From assembly GCA_033961575.1 (NCBI GenBank), contig CM066732.1:56490001-56554000 (forward strand): DNA of 64,000 nt, written 5' to 3'. The stretch comes from Aselliscus stoliczkanus. Lineage: Eukaryota; Chordata; Mammalia; Chiroptera; Hipposideridae. How positions within the stretch are numbered: position 1 is the stretch's first letter; each line of letters starts with the position of its first letter. A program made the translations under genes and the position numbers. A model generated the notes under the pieces. That model was not told the DNA's origin and searched no databases. It saw nothing but the letters and a program-made list of their open reading frames with translations. Below are positions 11,829 to 24,500 of this stretch, in pieces.

Positions 11829-14800
11829 GTGAGGAGTGGCGGGTTGGCTGTTAGCGGCCCTGCGCGCAGAGAGACCCCGGCCGGGGAGGGTTCCTGGAAT
11901 TGAGAATCTGGTGCTGTCGTGCGCAGAGCCTCCATGGGTAGAGCTCAGGGTGCTGTGGATCCAGGTTCCCGCACGCTCTTGTAGCTGAGCGATCTGGGCT
12001 CTCCAGGATTCTGTGCTCACAGGGGTGGTCATAGAACACCCCCCCGCCCCATTCCGCTCCCCAAGACCGATGGTCCGAAGTGCAAGCTGTCCAGAAGAGA
12101 ACCTGGGTCAAAGGGATGCCCTACCCGGAATGGAAGGCGCAGTCCATCAGATCTTTGGGACCTAGGGTGTCACCTTAGAATCTCCAGTCTCTGGGACGCA
12201 GAGCCTGGGGCATGCCAGGGTGGCTAGAGGCCCCTGTACATCAAGGGGACCTGGACAAAGGGCCCAGTGCCCTTGGGGCACCCAGGGCAGATTCTCAGGG
12301 TATAGGAACTGCCGTTTCCTTGGAGAGCCTCCAACGAGTCAGTCCTGTACCCAGAAGATCAGGTTAGGAGCTTTCTGTCACGCCAGGTCTCCTTATTTGC
12401 CTCTCATGTAATAGGGCCATCAGCTACCCTCCAAACAGGAGTTGTCAGTAACTCAGTTTCAAGGCAGGTGGGTACCAGCTGGTGGGGTGGCCGTCTCTGG
12501 GGGGAAGCCCCTGCAGTTGCCTGTGATGTCCCAGATGCTAGGTGTTGAGGACCCTGTAATGGGCAGACTTCCTGGAGAGAGAGATTAGAAAGAGGGCACA
12601 TTAGTGAAGATTTCAGTGGATAGGTCTTTAGAAAAATCAACTGGAAAAAGACCCTGAAACTACTTCTGCTGGTTACTAGCTTGTGGGAATATGGATGCTT
12701 TCCCATTTTTACTGTTGCTTCTCTACGTTTTCTAAGATTTACACATAAAATTTTTTGTAATCTTAAAAATGGTACAGAGACATGTAGACGCACACACAGG
12801 AATACATGGGCCACAGACAGCTGGGAGAAGTGAAGGCAGAAGGATAAGGATTTGGAAATTCAGCATCTGGTTGAACGGCCCTCAAAACGTGACTGGGGGT
12901 GTGGAAAGTTCTTTTTCATCTTGTCACACGTGATGCCGTGAACCGCCGGTTGTGTGGTGGACCATGGCTCTGTGAAGGAGTTTTATGTAGGAAGAAAGAA
13001 AGCCTCATATACTGCCATCCGTCGCTGTGTGGAGGTGTTAGTCCCAGCATGTGCCGAGCAGCTTCGTGCCGGCGTCTCTCTGCTGCTTACTAGGCCCTAT
13101 AGCCAGCATGGGAGCACAGGACACTGTGGATTGGGGTTCCTCCTTTTGAGGCAAAGTGGATTTTGCATGCACACCCCTGCCATGTACCAAGAAGCGGGTT
13201 TGGAATGAGTACCCCTCTGTTCCGTTCTGAGGGAGAAAATATTCTTTTCTGAAAAGGAAGATTTCTCCTTACTTTTTCAAAGGGGTTATCCGAGAATGTG
13301 AGTGTGGTAAGGGTGGGAAACCGTAGGGCAGAGTGATGTGCTCCAGGTAGGGCATGAGACAGAAGCAGTACTTAGCAGTTCCAGACCAGGCATTCGTCTC
13401 CCAAGTGACCCCGACAAGGAATCCGAGCCAGCCAGAAAGGGAGGCCATTCCACAGAGCCTCCCTTCCTTATCCAGTCTCCTTTTCTTTAACCAAAGGCAC
13501 CTAAAAAGAAAGGCAAGAAAGGGAAAGGCAAAGGTACCCCGATTGTGGACGGGCTTCCCCCGGAGGACATGAGCAAGGATCAGGTGAGCTGCTGGCCCTG
13601 TGCCGGCCCGGGTCTGGGCCCGTGTGGTAAGCGTGCTGTTCCAGTTCATCTCTGGCCACCTGTCTCCATGAGCCTCTTTGAGACCAGTGCCCTTCATCTT
13701 GCCCTCTGCTTCTTTGCTTCTCTCACCTCGTCTGGCTTCTGTGATCCTGTCCAAACTAGGGTGTGCTGTCCCCATTCCCATAGTCCCGTCAGCTCCAAAG
13801 TCCTCAAGCTCAGTACATATATTTTTTATTTATTTTTATTTTTTATTTTTTTGAGGGCAGCGTCACTGGCCCTCATACGTGGGACCCGAACCGGGGCCGC
13901 TGGCTTCCTAAGCCAGTGCTTAACCACCGTGCCACTCTGCTGGCCCAGTACATATTTTTAAAAAATTGTAATATAGCCACACTGAAGAATGTTTTTATGC
14001 TGTGTTAGGAATTCAGAAGGAAATGTTTTTGTGATATAAAAGTGATTTTTAATTTTCTGTATTTCCTTTCAATCTTACCCTTTTATGCTACTGATGTTTA
14101 CCGAGCTGTTACCAGTATGTGCATATATAGTATTCTTGTTTGTCTTATTTACCATGAAACAATAGGAATTATTTTAAGCCACTTGTCCATTTTGATGAAC
14201 TTAAGGGCTAGAAAACATAATTATGTAATTACAATTTCAATTAAAAGGCTCCTGAAAACTTGTAAAGAGATGACATTGAGTGAGGACTTCCCGTCCATGC
14301 AGGGAGACATCATTGAGTGAGGACAATTGGCTTTGGACTAAACCTCTTGATTGTTAGGGGTCTGCTGGTTTTGTATGTTTTTTTGCCTAACATATATCAT
14401 TAAAGGTCAACTTTTTTCATTCAGCATTATTTTGTGAACGTGTTTGCATGCTGCTGTATATTTTCATATGTTTATAACTTTGGGCCATATCATTTTCTAG
14501 TTGATATACTCTAATTTCTCAACCATTCCCGTATTTGAAATCATCTTAGATCATTTCCTTTTTAACTTTTTTTTGCTTTTTTTTTTTGTGGGCGATGTCA
14601 CTGACCCTCATAATGTGGGATCCGAACTGGGGCTGCTGGCTTCCCAAGCCAGTTGGCCGGCCCTTTTTTTGCTCTTTTAATAATGATGTGGCTAATATGT
14701 TTGAGCAGGAAGCTTGTGTTCTTTTGAGAAATTTCTTTAGTATAAATTCCCAAGAATGGATGGAAGGCTATCACAGGTATATGATTATTGGCCAAAGTCA

Positions 14801-14849
14801 GAGATTTTTGCTATTACTAAATGTATCCTATCTCTGCAGCCTTCCCAGC

Positions 14850-14893
<44 letters not shown>

Positions 14894-15482
14894 TTTTATT
14901 GGGGAATTGGCGGAGGGGAACAGCGTTGGGGAATCGGGGAAGGGGAACAGACAAGTTGCTGTCTTTTTGTTCTTCAGTTTAGTTGCGGAGGATGTTGCTT
15001 CACTGTTGGTATCCTCATTGTGCTCTTCCCGGATGAGGCAGATCGGTCGCCCAGCATTATATTTTAACTCCTTACTTTTAGGTCTCAAGTATTTTTAGAT
15101 GAGTGGCCCCACCCTCTTTCTTGCTGGCCTTTCTCTTCTCACACACCCTTGAGGTGGGAGTCATCTGGTCCCTGGCAGGGGTCTGCTCTGCCTGGCCAGG
15201 TGGAGGAGCACGTCAGCCGTATCCGAGAGGAGCTGGACCGTGAGCGGGAGGAGCGCAACTACTTCCAGCTGGAACGGGACAAGATCCACACCTTCTGGGA
15301 GATCACCCGGAGGCAGCTGGAGGAGAAGAAGGCTGAGCTACGGAATAAAGACAGGGAGATGGAGGAGGCAGAGGAGAGGCACCAGGTGGAGATCAAGGTG
15401 AGTGGGGCCAGGCTGCCTGTCCTGCCACAGTCACTGTGGAGATGCTGGAGTGTGTGTGCAGCAGTGTGTACAGGTGTAGGAG

Positions 15483-15527
<45 letters not shown>

Positions 15528-18500
15528 GTCAGCATGTGTGTGCAGCAGAGTGGGTGTGCAGTAGAGTGTGTGTGCAGGAGTGTGTGTGTGTGTGTGTGTG
15601 TGTGTGCAGGTCAGCATGTGTGTGCAGCAGTGTGTACGGTGCAGCAATGTGTGTAGTGCAGGAGTGTGTGTGTGTACAGGTCAGCATGTGGTGCAGCAGA
15701 GTGTGTGTGCAGCAGTGTGTACGGGTACAGGAGTGCATGCAGGTACAGGTCAGCATGTGTGTGCCGCAGAGTTTGTGTGCAGTAGAGTGTGTGTGCAGCA
15801 GTGTGTATGTGTGCAGGAGTGTGTGTATGTGAGTGTGCAGGTCAGCATGTGTGTGCAGGTGCAGGAGTGTGTGGGTGCAGCAGTGTGTGCGGGTACAGGA
15901 GTGTGTGTGTGCAAGTCAGCATGTGTGTGCAGCAGTGTGTGCAGTGCAGGAGTGTGTGTGTGTGCAGATCAGCATGTGGTGCAGCAGTGTGTGCGGATGT
16001 GTGTGCAACAGTGTGTGGGGCTGTTAAACAGGTGGAGCTCCTCCCACCCACAGGTCTATAAGCAGAAGGTGAAGCACCTCCTGTATGAGCATCAGAACAA
16101 CCTTACAGAGATGAAGGCTGAGGGCACGGTGGCCATGAAGCTGGCCCAGAAGGAGCACCGGGCACAGGAGGGCACTCTGCGCCGGGACACTCGGGCACTA
16201 AAAGTGGAGCTCAAGGAGCAGGAGCTGGCCAACGAGGCAGCGGTGAAGAACCTGCAGCTGGTAGGTCATTGGCTGGCTGCCGGGACAGCAGACTCCTCAT
16301 TACTCAACAACAACTGGGAGTTCACAGTTTTGTGTAAAAACTAGTGCATTTTGGCAATTAATCAAAATATCTTTTTAAAAAGCATGAAGCCATAAAAACC
16401 CAATTTGGGGCCAAGTGCAGAATTCTGTCTCAGACTTGAGCCACAAGCTGACTTGTGAAAAACCCAGCTTGGGGCTCCTCTCCATGTGCTGCTGACACCT
16501 GATACACAGCTGCTTTCCCAGGGAGTATGTCAGGGAAACAACCGGAAAACTGTCTAGCAGGCTAGCTCCCAGGCAGCCACGAGAGTTTGTCATGAGCGGC
16601 TGGCCGACTTTTGAGACCCTTTGGTCCATTCTGGGTCGGGTCAGGGGTGGGGGTACCTCCAGGTGGAGGTTGCAACTTGTTTGCCAAGTGCCCATAGGTG
16701 CCAGGCCTGGTGCTGATCTCGGAGGGCATGCACGAACAGGACTGACAAAGTGCCTTCCCACATGTGCTGATGGCCTGGGAAGGAGAGACTGCACATAGAA
16801 AAGAAGACAGGTGTCAGAGGTGCACAGCACCCCATGGGCATAAGTGCTGTAGGCAGAGCACAGCGGGGAAGAGGGGGGCTTGCATTTATCTCCAGGCTGT
16901 TCTGGGAACTCCTCACTGAGAAGGTGACATTTGGGCAAAGGCAGAAAGGGCTGAGCCAGGCTGGGGGACCAGGCCAAGAGAAGGGCTAGGACATGGGCCA
17001 GTGTGAGGAGCGGAGAAGCCAGGAGCCAGGCGCCGGGCAGGACTAGGGCCTTGATCCTGGCTGAGTCAGGGCCTGTGCGGGATTTGGGCACAGCGAGGAT
17101 GGTCCGACTTTGGTTTTCAAAGGCTCTGCCTGGCTGCAGGTTGAGAAGATTTTCTCAACACATTTGCCTCATGTGAAGATAGCCCAGCCTCAACTGGGTC
17201 TGGAAAAAACTCGGTAGTATTGCAGACTTTGCAGCGAAGTCTGAGGGTGCTAAGGTTGTGGACCTCAAGAATTGTCTGGTCTTTCCTGACAGAAGCGTAC
17301 AAAAAGCTGGTTTCTACTGAATTCAGTGATGTGAGGCTGTCTGCCCTCCCAAAGCCTGGATATGGAGGGGTTACGTGCTCCGAGTTCCCGTTTGTCTAAA
17401 AACACTGTTCTAAAAAATAACTAACAGGGCCGGTCGAGTGGCGCGGTGGTTAAGCGCTGGCTTGGGAAGCCAGCGGCCCCGGTTCGGGCTCCACATACGA
17501 GGGCCAGTGACACTGCCCTCAAAAAAAATAAAATAAATAAAAATAAAAAATAACTAACATTTTTTTATTCAGAATTCTTACATTCTATGTATTGAAGTAA
17601 GTTTTCATGTTGCTCTGAGCCCCAGGTACAGTAGGTTAGCGGGCATCTGGAGAGCCTGCAGACCTGTGTGGGCATGGCCACTGCTGTCCGTCCGCAGTCA
17701 GGTCAGGCAAGAGGCCAAGCGTGATCAGTGCTCACATTGTGTGTTAACATTCTTTCCAGCTCAGAGGTGACCTTAGCCAAGGGAAGTGAGTTACCACACG
17801 TGGGAGTTACCACACCATGTTATTTTGGGTGTGTCCATGAGCTTGCAGATGGGGAAGGCAGCGCCCGCCCAAAGCAGCACAAGGTTTACTGAGCTGGGCT
17901 TTCTGTCCATCACCTGGTAACCGTCGGCTTCTGCCTTTCCAGAAACACACTGAGGATATCACCAAGATGCGGAATGACTTTGAGAGGCAAGTGCGAGGTC
18001 AGTGTCACAGATGCATGGTGTGGGAGAAAGCAGTTCGCCTGCAGGACTTGTCACAGGGCTCCTAAAACAGGTTAAAGCAGCCCAGCTCTGCAGCTAGGGA
18101 ATATGGTAGTTTCTGGGGCAATGGACTGCTCAGAATCCCAGAATAGTTTCCATATAAGTTGGGGAGGCTGTGGTGACCACCCACTTCCACACTCCTGCCT
18201 CCAGTCAGTGACTGGGAGCACGTGCAAGTTACCCAGTCTCATGGGCAGTGTTCTTAGGATAGCCTTTTCTATGGCTCCTGGCCTGAGGAGGCCCTCATTT
18301 CAGAAGTCTGTCTGATTTACTAATAAAACCCCGTGGTGTGGCTGGTGGGTCCCCTGGGCCATCGCTGGTGCCCCTTGGGATCCGTTGACACTCAGCTGCC
18401 GGGAGCCCCATGCAGGGATCGGTTAGCAATGCCTGCCACAGGCAGAGGACAGCAGACAGCTGCAGATGTGCCGAGCATGGCTTGTGAGCAGCAGCCAAAA

Positions 18501-21500
18501 AAACTCCACCTAAACCCACCTCTCTTGGGCACAGCCTTCATTCCTCTGGGCGTGCTTGGGCCCTGTGTACAGGGCCACTGTTCCCTCTTCTGCAGAGCTG
18601 CTCTATGTGCCTTTCAGAAATTGAGGCCAAGTATGATAAGAAGATGAAGATGCTTCGGGATGAGCTTGACCTGCGGAGAAAGACAGAGATCCACGAAGTG
18701 GAGGAGAGGAAGAACGGTCAGATTAATGTGCTGATGCAACGGCATGAGGAGGCCTTTGCAGACATCAAGAACTACTATAACGACATCACCCTGAACAACC
18801 TGGCCCTCATCAACTCCCTCAAGGTGCCTACGGGTTGGGCCGGGGCCCAGACCCACCCATCAGACCCAACGCCCCGCTGCACAATGACCTGATAATGCCC
18901 CTCACTGTCCTTGATGGAAACCCACAGGTGATGTAACCTGTCTACACCTGTAGCTGAAAATGGTCAGGATGTCACCCTCACCATAGCATCAGGGGAGTAA
19001 TAGAATAGTTCGCATCCTGATAGGGAAAGGCTCAGGCAGAACTGCAGGTGGCACAGACAGGTGTCATTGTCACCCGAGTGTGGGCAGTGATGGAGTTCCC
19101 ACAGTGGAGAATGCCTCTCGGGGTGTCCTGAACAAAGCATAATCTCATGGGAAGTATTCCTGGAAAATTGAGAATAAGTTAAAATTGTGTAGAATTCTGT
19201 GTTCACCCATAAAACAGGCCTAGGTGGTCTGTGTCTGTGCAGCCGGCAGGACCAGCCTCGGCGTGCGAGCTCGCAGCCCCAGTGCTGCCTGCTGAGCCCT
19301 CCTGCACCTGAATTGTGCTGACAGGAGCAGATGGAGGACATGCGGAAGAAGGAAGACCGCCTGGAGAAGGATGTGATGGAGCTGTCTACGCAGAACCGGC
19401 GCCTGGCGGACCCTCTGCAGAAGGCGCGGGACGAGATGAACGAGATGCAGAAGCAGCTCGGGAAGCACAAGAGGGACAAGCAGATCCTGGCCGTGAGTGT
19501 CCACCTGAATTCATCCCCTTCCTTGGCTCCTTCTGGGCTCAAGAGAGAAGGACCGCCAGCAAGATGTCTCCTGAGGCGCAGAGCAGGGCTTGGCGGAGGG
19601 TGGAGGGTGGAGGGGGCCTGACTCTCTGTGACTGGATTCCGTGTTCTGGGGGACAGGCATCCCCACCAATGCCTGGTCGGGCTGAGCCACTTGTGCCTTT
19701 AAGCCTGTTCTTTCTGGTGATTATTTTTGGCCTTGACATCTTCCAGTGGCCTATATTACCTGGATTCCTGAATCCTGAGTGCTTTTTGCCCCCGACCTCC
19801 TCATTTCTCTCTAGTGTACAAAAGCACGTTTGAAAGTCACCGAGAAAGAGCTCAAGGCCCTGCAGTGGGAGCACGAGGTGCTGGAGCAGCGGTTCACCCA
19901 GGTGAGCAGCGGGCAGGTCGGGTCCCTAGCCAGGGAGGGGCCCTTCCGGGGTCCCACCTGTGTGACTGCATCCAGGTTGTCCTGACCCCGGGACTGAGCT
20001 CCTGGATTTGGAAGCTGGAAGTCCCTCTGCCGCTCCTCGTTCCATGCAGCTCTCAAGAAGCAGAACCCTGTGGCACGTCCTATAGAAGGCCTGGGGGTGG
20101 CCTGGGAAGTGCCACAGAGCAGGCTCCCTGATGGGGAGCACATCACCCACTCTTGTCCCCTCAGGCTCACTTCTGAAGCACACGGAGGTGGCCTGGCCCC
20201 TCGCAGTGAGCTTCTTTGTCACTTACATATATTTCTAAGTACTAAACCATTGCATACACATTGTAAAGAAGTCATGGAATCCTGAGTCTGTAAAAATGAG
20301 AGGAGCCTCCTGCTGCTGTGCTCGTGCTCGCGAGTGAGAGCAGCTTCCCGAGGCCCTTCCAGACTCCCTGCTGTGTCCTGTAGCTGTGACGTCATGCTGT
20401 ATGAAAAGGAGGGTCACATCTGAAATGCAGTGCATGCGGCCCCCCAGATGGCAGCTGCACAGCAGTCTCGTTTGCACACCTAGTGCTCAGCGTCCATGTA
20501 GCCAGGCCCCCTCGAGAGATATGTGCTTCAGTCCTTGCTGCTACAGTCACTTGTGCAAGTGCACCAGCATGTCTTAGGAAAGTCACTTCCTAGCAGTGGG
20601 GTTACAAGGCCAGGTTTGCGTTCAGGTCTCCGACAGTCTGCCTGGAGGGCTGTTCTGGTTATGATCCAGCCTCCCACATGCCCAAGGGGCCACGTCCTGT
20701 CTGTACCAGGTCTGATTCAAAACCTCGCTGTAATGACTGGGTGGAAACGTCTCATTGAATGTCCCTTTCTGAGAGTTCTGGGGAGACTTGGAGACGCCCC
20801 TCCTTGCCTCTGCAATTTCCAGGGTCTGCCTGTGAGCTGCTTGTTAGTACAGTGTGTGTTCTGTGTTTTTTCTCCTTTAATTGAAATGCACTTGCAGACT
20901 GTGATAACGGAATGGGCCTGATTCCATCCCAGCTGTGCAGGAATATTCTGTCAGCACCAGGTCGAGTTCGGCTGATAGACAGCCAACGGGAAGGAGTCAC
21001 ACCAAGATCACTTGGTGGCCTCTGGGAGGTGTGGTTAAAGGGGATTCACTTTTTACATTTCTACAAAGTCTTGTTTTTTTTTACAGTGAAAAGTAACAGA
21101 TGAAAAGTTTTACTGACAGGCAGTTGGTTCCAGGGCTGTGCTCTCAATCTCCTGTTTGTGGAGCACATCGGCAGCACCTGGCAGAGGGATTGGGTCCCCA
21201 AGAGGCTCTCCACCCCCAAATGCTGCTTGCTACAGTTTGAGGCCCTGGATTACACATGCAGGCAATCAGGGGTTCTGCCTAAACCAGGGGTCAGGCCGGC
21301 CTGACCCCTCTGTGGGACCTCTCCAGTTCTTCCTAGGGTGCCCTGTTGCTTCCTTCCTAGAGGGTGGTTCAACTAGTGTTTCCTCCTCCCTCACATGGTG
21401 TGGACAGCCGCACACCTTTTTTTTTTTTTTTTTTAAGATTTTATTGGGGAATTGGTGGAGGGGAACAGCGTTGGGGAATCGGGGAAGGGGAACAGACAAG

Positions 21501-24500
21501 TTGCCGTCTTCTTGTTCTTCAGTTTTAGTTGCGGAGGATGTTGCTTCACTGTTGGTATCGTCATTGCGCTCTTCCCGGATGAGGCAGATCGGTCGCTGGC
21601 CTCTGGATGTCGCTCATCGCGGCTATTGGCAGCTCAATCTTGGCTGCCAGCCGCTCACGCTGACTGCGGGCCACTCACTGCAGCCTATGGCAGCCCACTG
21701 CAGCAGGGGCTGCAGCCTACACCATCACCGAGGCTCGCACAGCCCAGCTCCAGGTGGAGCTGTTGTTAGCTGTAGAGGGCAGTGTCACTGGCTCTCATGT
21801 GGGATCCGAACCGGGGCCGCTGGCATCCCAAAACCAGCGCTTAACCAATGTGCCACTCGGCCGGCCCTGCACACCTTTAATTCACAGAAAGTGGGGGTGC
21901 AGGCAGTCTAGACGACACAGACCCACCTGCCCATGGGTGCAGACGGCACAGTAAAGGTGTCTGCTCTGCTGACGCAGGGTGTTCTGACTCAGGCAGAGGT
22001 GAGACGCCCTGGGAAGGCCCTGTCGCCCATCACAGTGTGGCCTGTCCCCACAGGTGCAGCAGGAACGGGACGAGCTCTACCGGAAGTTCAGCTCGGCCAT
22101 CCTCGAGGTGCAGCAGAAGGCGGGCTTCCGGAGTCTGGTCCTGGAGCGCAAGCTACAGGCGCTGAGCGCCGCCGTGGAAAAGAAGGAAGCACAGCTCAGT
22201 GAGGTGCTGGCGGCCTCCAATCTGGACCCTGCCGCCCTGACCCTCGTGTCCCGCAAGCTGGAGGTACGCCCCAAATCGGCTCCTGGGGGTAGCTGGGCTG
22301 GCGCCCATGCTTCTGCCCCCCAGCAGACAGCCTGGCTCTGGTTGGGGTCACTTGTTACAGTGACCCCAGCATGTCCTGCCTGTCATGCCAGTGAGGACCC
22401 TCAGCCTTGGGGAGGGGCCCCCGCCTGTGTGCCACCAGGCTCCCCACATTCTCTCACTGGTTCTGCTCTTGTCTGCGGTCTCCCTGGCCCCCTCCTTTAC
22501 CTCCCGGCACCTTCGAGCCCTTGAGCCCGCTGCCAGTTCCAGCTCTCACGGTGGGCTCAGCGTAGCCCATCAGTCCCTGGATCTCAAGCTGTTCTCGAAC
22601 CTCTCTGCCTGAGCTCCTTGGGTATCTGCCAGCTGACCCAGACACAGGCTTGGGGGATGGCTTAGCATCCTGCACCGTCTACGTGGGACACTAAGATGTG
22701 CTGCTTTGGCCATGGCAGTTAGGACAGGGAAAGGCAGGGCCGGGGTGGGCCTCGGCAGTGGGTGTGGGAAACATCTGCCCGGAGGAACTATGTCTTGGAA
22801 GAGGCTAGAACATTCATTCCTCCATGAATCCAGTTTTCTAATTAATTAATTTATTATTTATTTATTTATTTCATGGGGAATTGGGGAAGGGGACCAGCCA
22901 AGTTGCTGTTCTTCAGTCTTCCTTGTGCCAGTCACCATCTGGCTGCCCGTCGGCAGCTCATGGCCTCTAAGCTCAAGGTGCTGTGTTAGAATCTTAGTTG
23001 TGGGTGGGCGTAGTCCACCATCCCATGCGGGAGTTGAACCAGCAGCCTTGTTGTTAAGAGCGCACGCTCTATTTACTGAGCCATCCGGGCAGCAGCTCAG
23101 CTCAAGGTGCCGAGTTCAGTCTCAGTTGCGGGTCGGCGTAGCCCACCATGGAACAGGCAGTCTTGTTGTTAGGAGTACGTGCTCTCACCAGTAGAGCCAT
23201 CCTGCCACCTGCTTGCAGCTCAGCGATAGCTCAGCTCCGGCGCAGCGTTCACTGGCCCATGTGGGAGTCAAGCCGGCGGCCCTGTTGCTCAGAGCTTGCA
23301 CTCTTAAGCTAACTCTTAACCAACTGAGCCACTCGGCCGGCCCCATGAGTCCAGTTTTGAGGACACCCCTCTGCTGGCACAGGGGACTGCAGTAAAGCCA
23401 GAGAGGAGAGGCTTTGGTGCCCATGGACCGGCCGGCTCCACTGAGGCCTCAGGACAGTGACCACTGCTGCCTTTGATCCACCTGGCAGGTCATCTCTTAC
23501 CCGGAGGTGGGCCTTGTCCCTCTGCTCTCTGGTGGCTGACAGGGGTGTCACAGAAAGAATGGGTGATGCGGGACCAGGGGTCTTTGGTGCTGCCAGGGAG
23601 GCATGGCTGAAGTGCAGATCCCAGCCAGCTGGGTGACTTGTAGCTGCCAGGTCTGAGGCGGCACCAGGTACAGCTCCCTTGGGGACCTGGGAGATGGACA
23701 CAGGTGTGCAGCTAGCCTCCATGTCTCCACCAGAGGCCTGTCCCAGAGATGATCCATCCAGGCTGCAGGGCGTATTCATGGAGAACCAGGTCTGGGTCAT
23801 AGTGAGGCTTCCTCACCGTCTGTGTCAGGTGTGTTTGATCCTGAGAAATAGCACAGGCAGCACTGAGGTGACTCAACAACGTGCGTGCAGTGCTGCTGAA
23901 TGCAAAAACCTCAGATGCTCATATGCCCCCAGGCCCACAGGGTTAACTGACCAGTCATCAGTCTGTGTCTGAAGCAGTGTGGGCTGGCTTGCCCCCACCC
24001 AGCCTCTCCCTGGGCCTTCAGCTGGCACGCAGTGCTGTGGCAAACTCAGTGGGGGTGATTCAAGCCCGTTAGTGGTGCCCCTGAGTTTGGGATTCGTGGG
24101 GGACCATGGAAGGTTCAGGACAGAGCAAACTGGATCTGAGAGGGCTCCCTGTGCCACAGGTGGGAGCTAGATGGCGAGGAATGACTTGTTGCCAATTGAG
24201 GAGGGGCCTGAGGGCCAAGTGATGTCGTGTCCGTGTTTCTGGCTCAGCGCAGTGGGTCCTGGCTCAGTGGGCAGCAGTGCCTGTGTGACCCAGGTCACCC
24301 AGGAGAGGCTCTCGGGGCCTGGGGCACTGCAGCCCCATAGGAAAGGCCTCGTCTGGGCCTGCAGCACTGTGGTCTCGGATCTGAGGGCTCATCTCTGTCC
24401 TTGTCCCTATTTGTGTGTGAGTCACCATGAGCATAGCACTGGCAAGCTGGGGAGGGCTTTCCTGACTCTCCTCCTGGGAAGGGCAGCCGTTCTTGGAGCT

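Noticed and set aside
15149..16344. Cys/Val-rich open frames around GAS8 exons 3 and 4
   Set aside because: They are exon sequence running on into the GTGTGCAG satellite of the intron.
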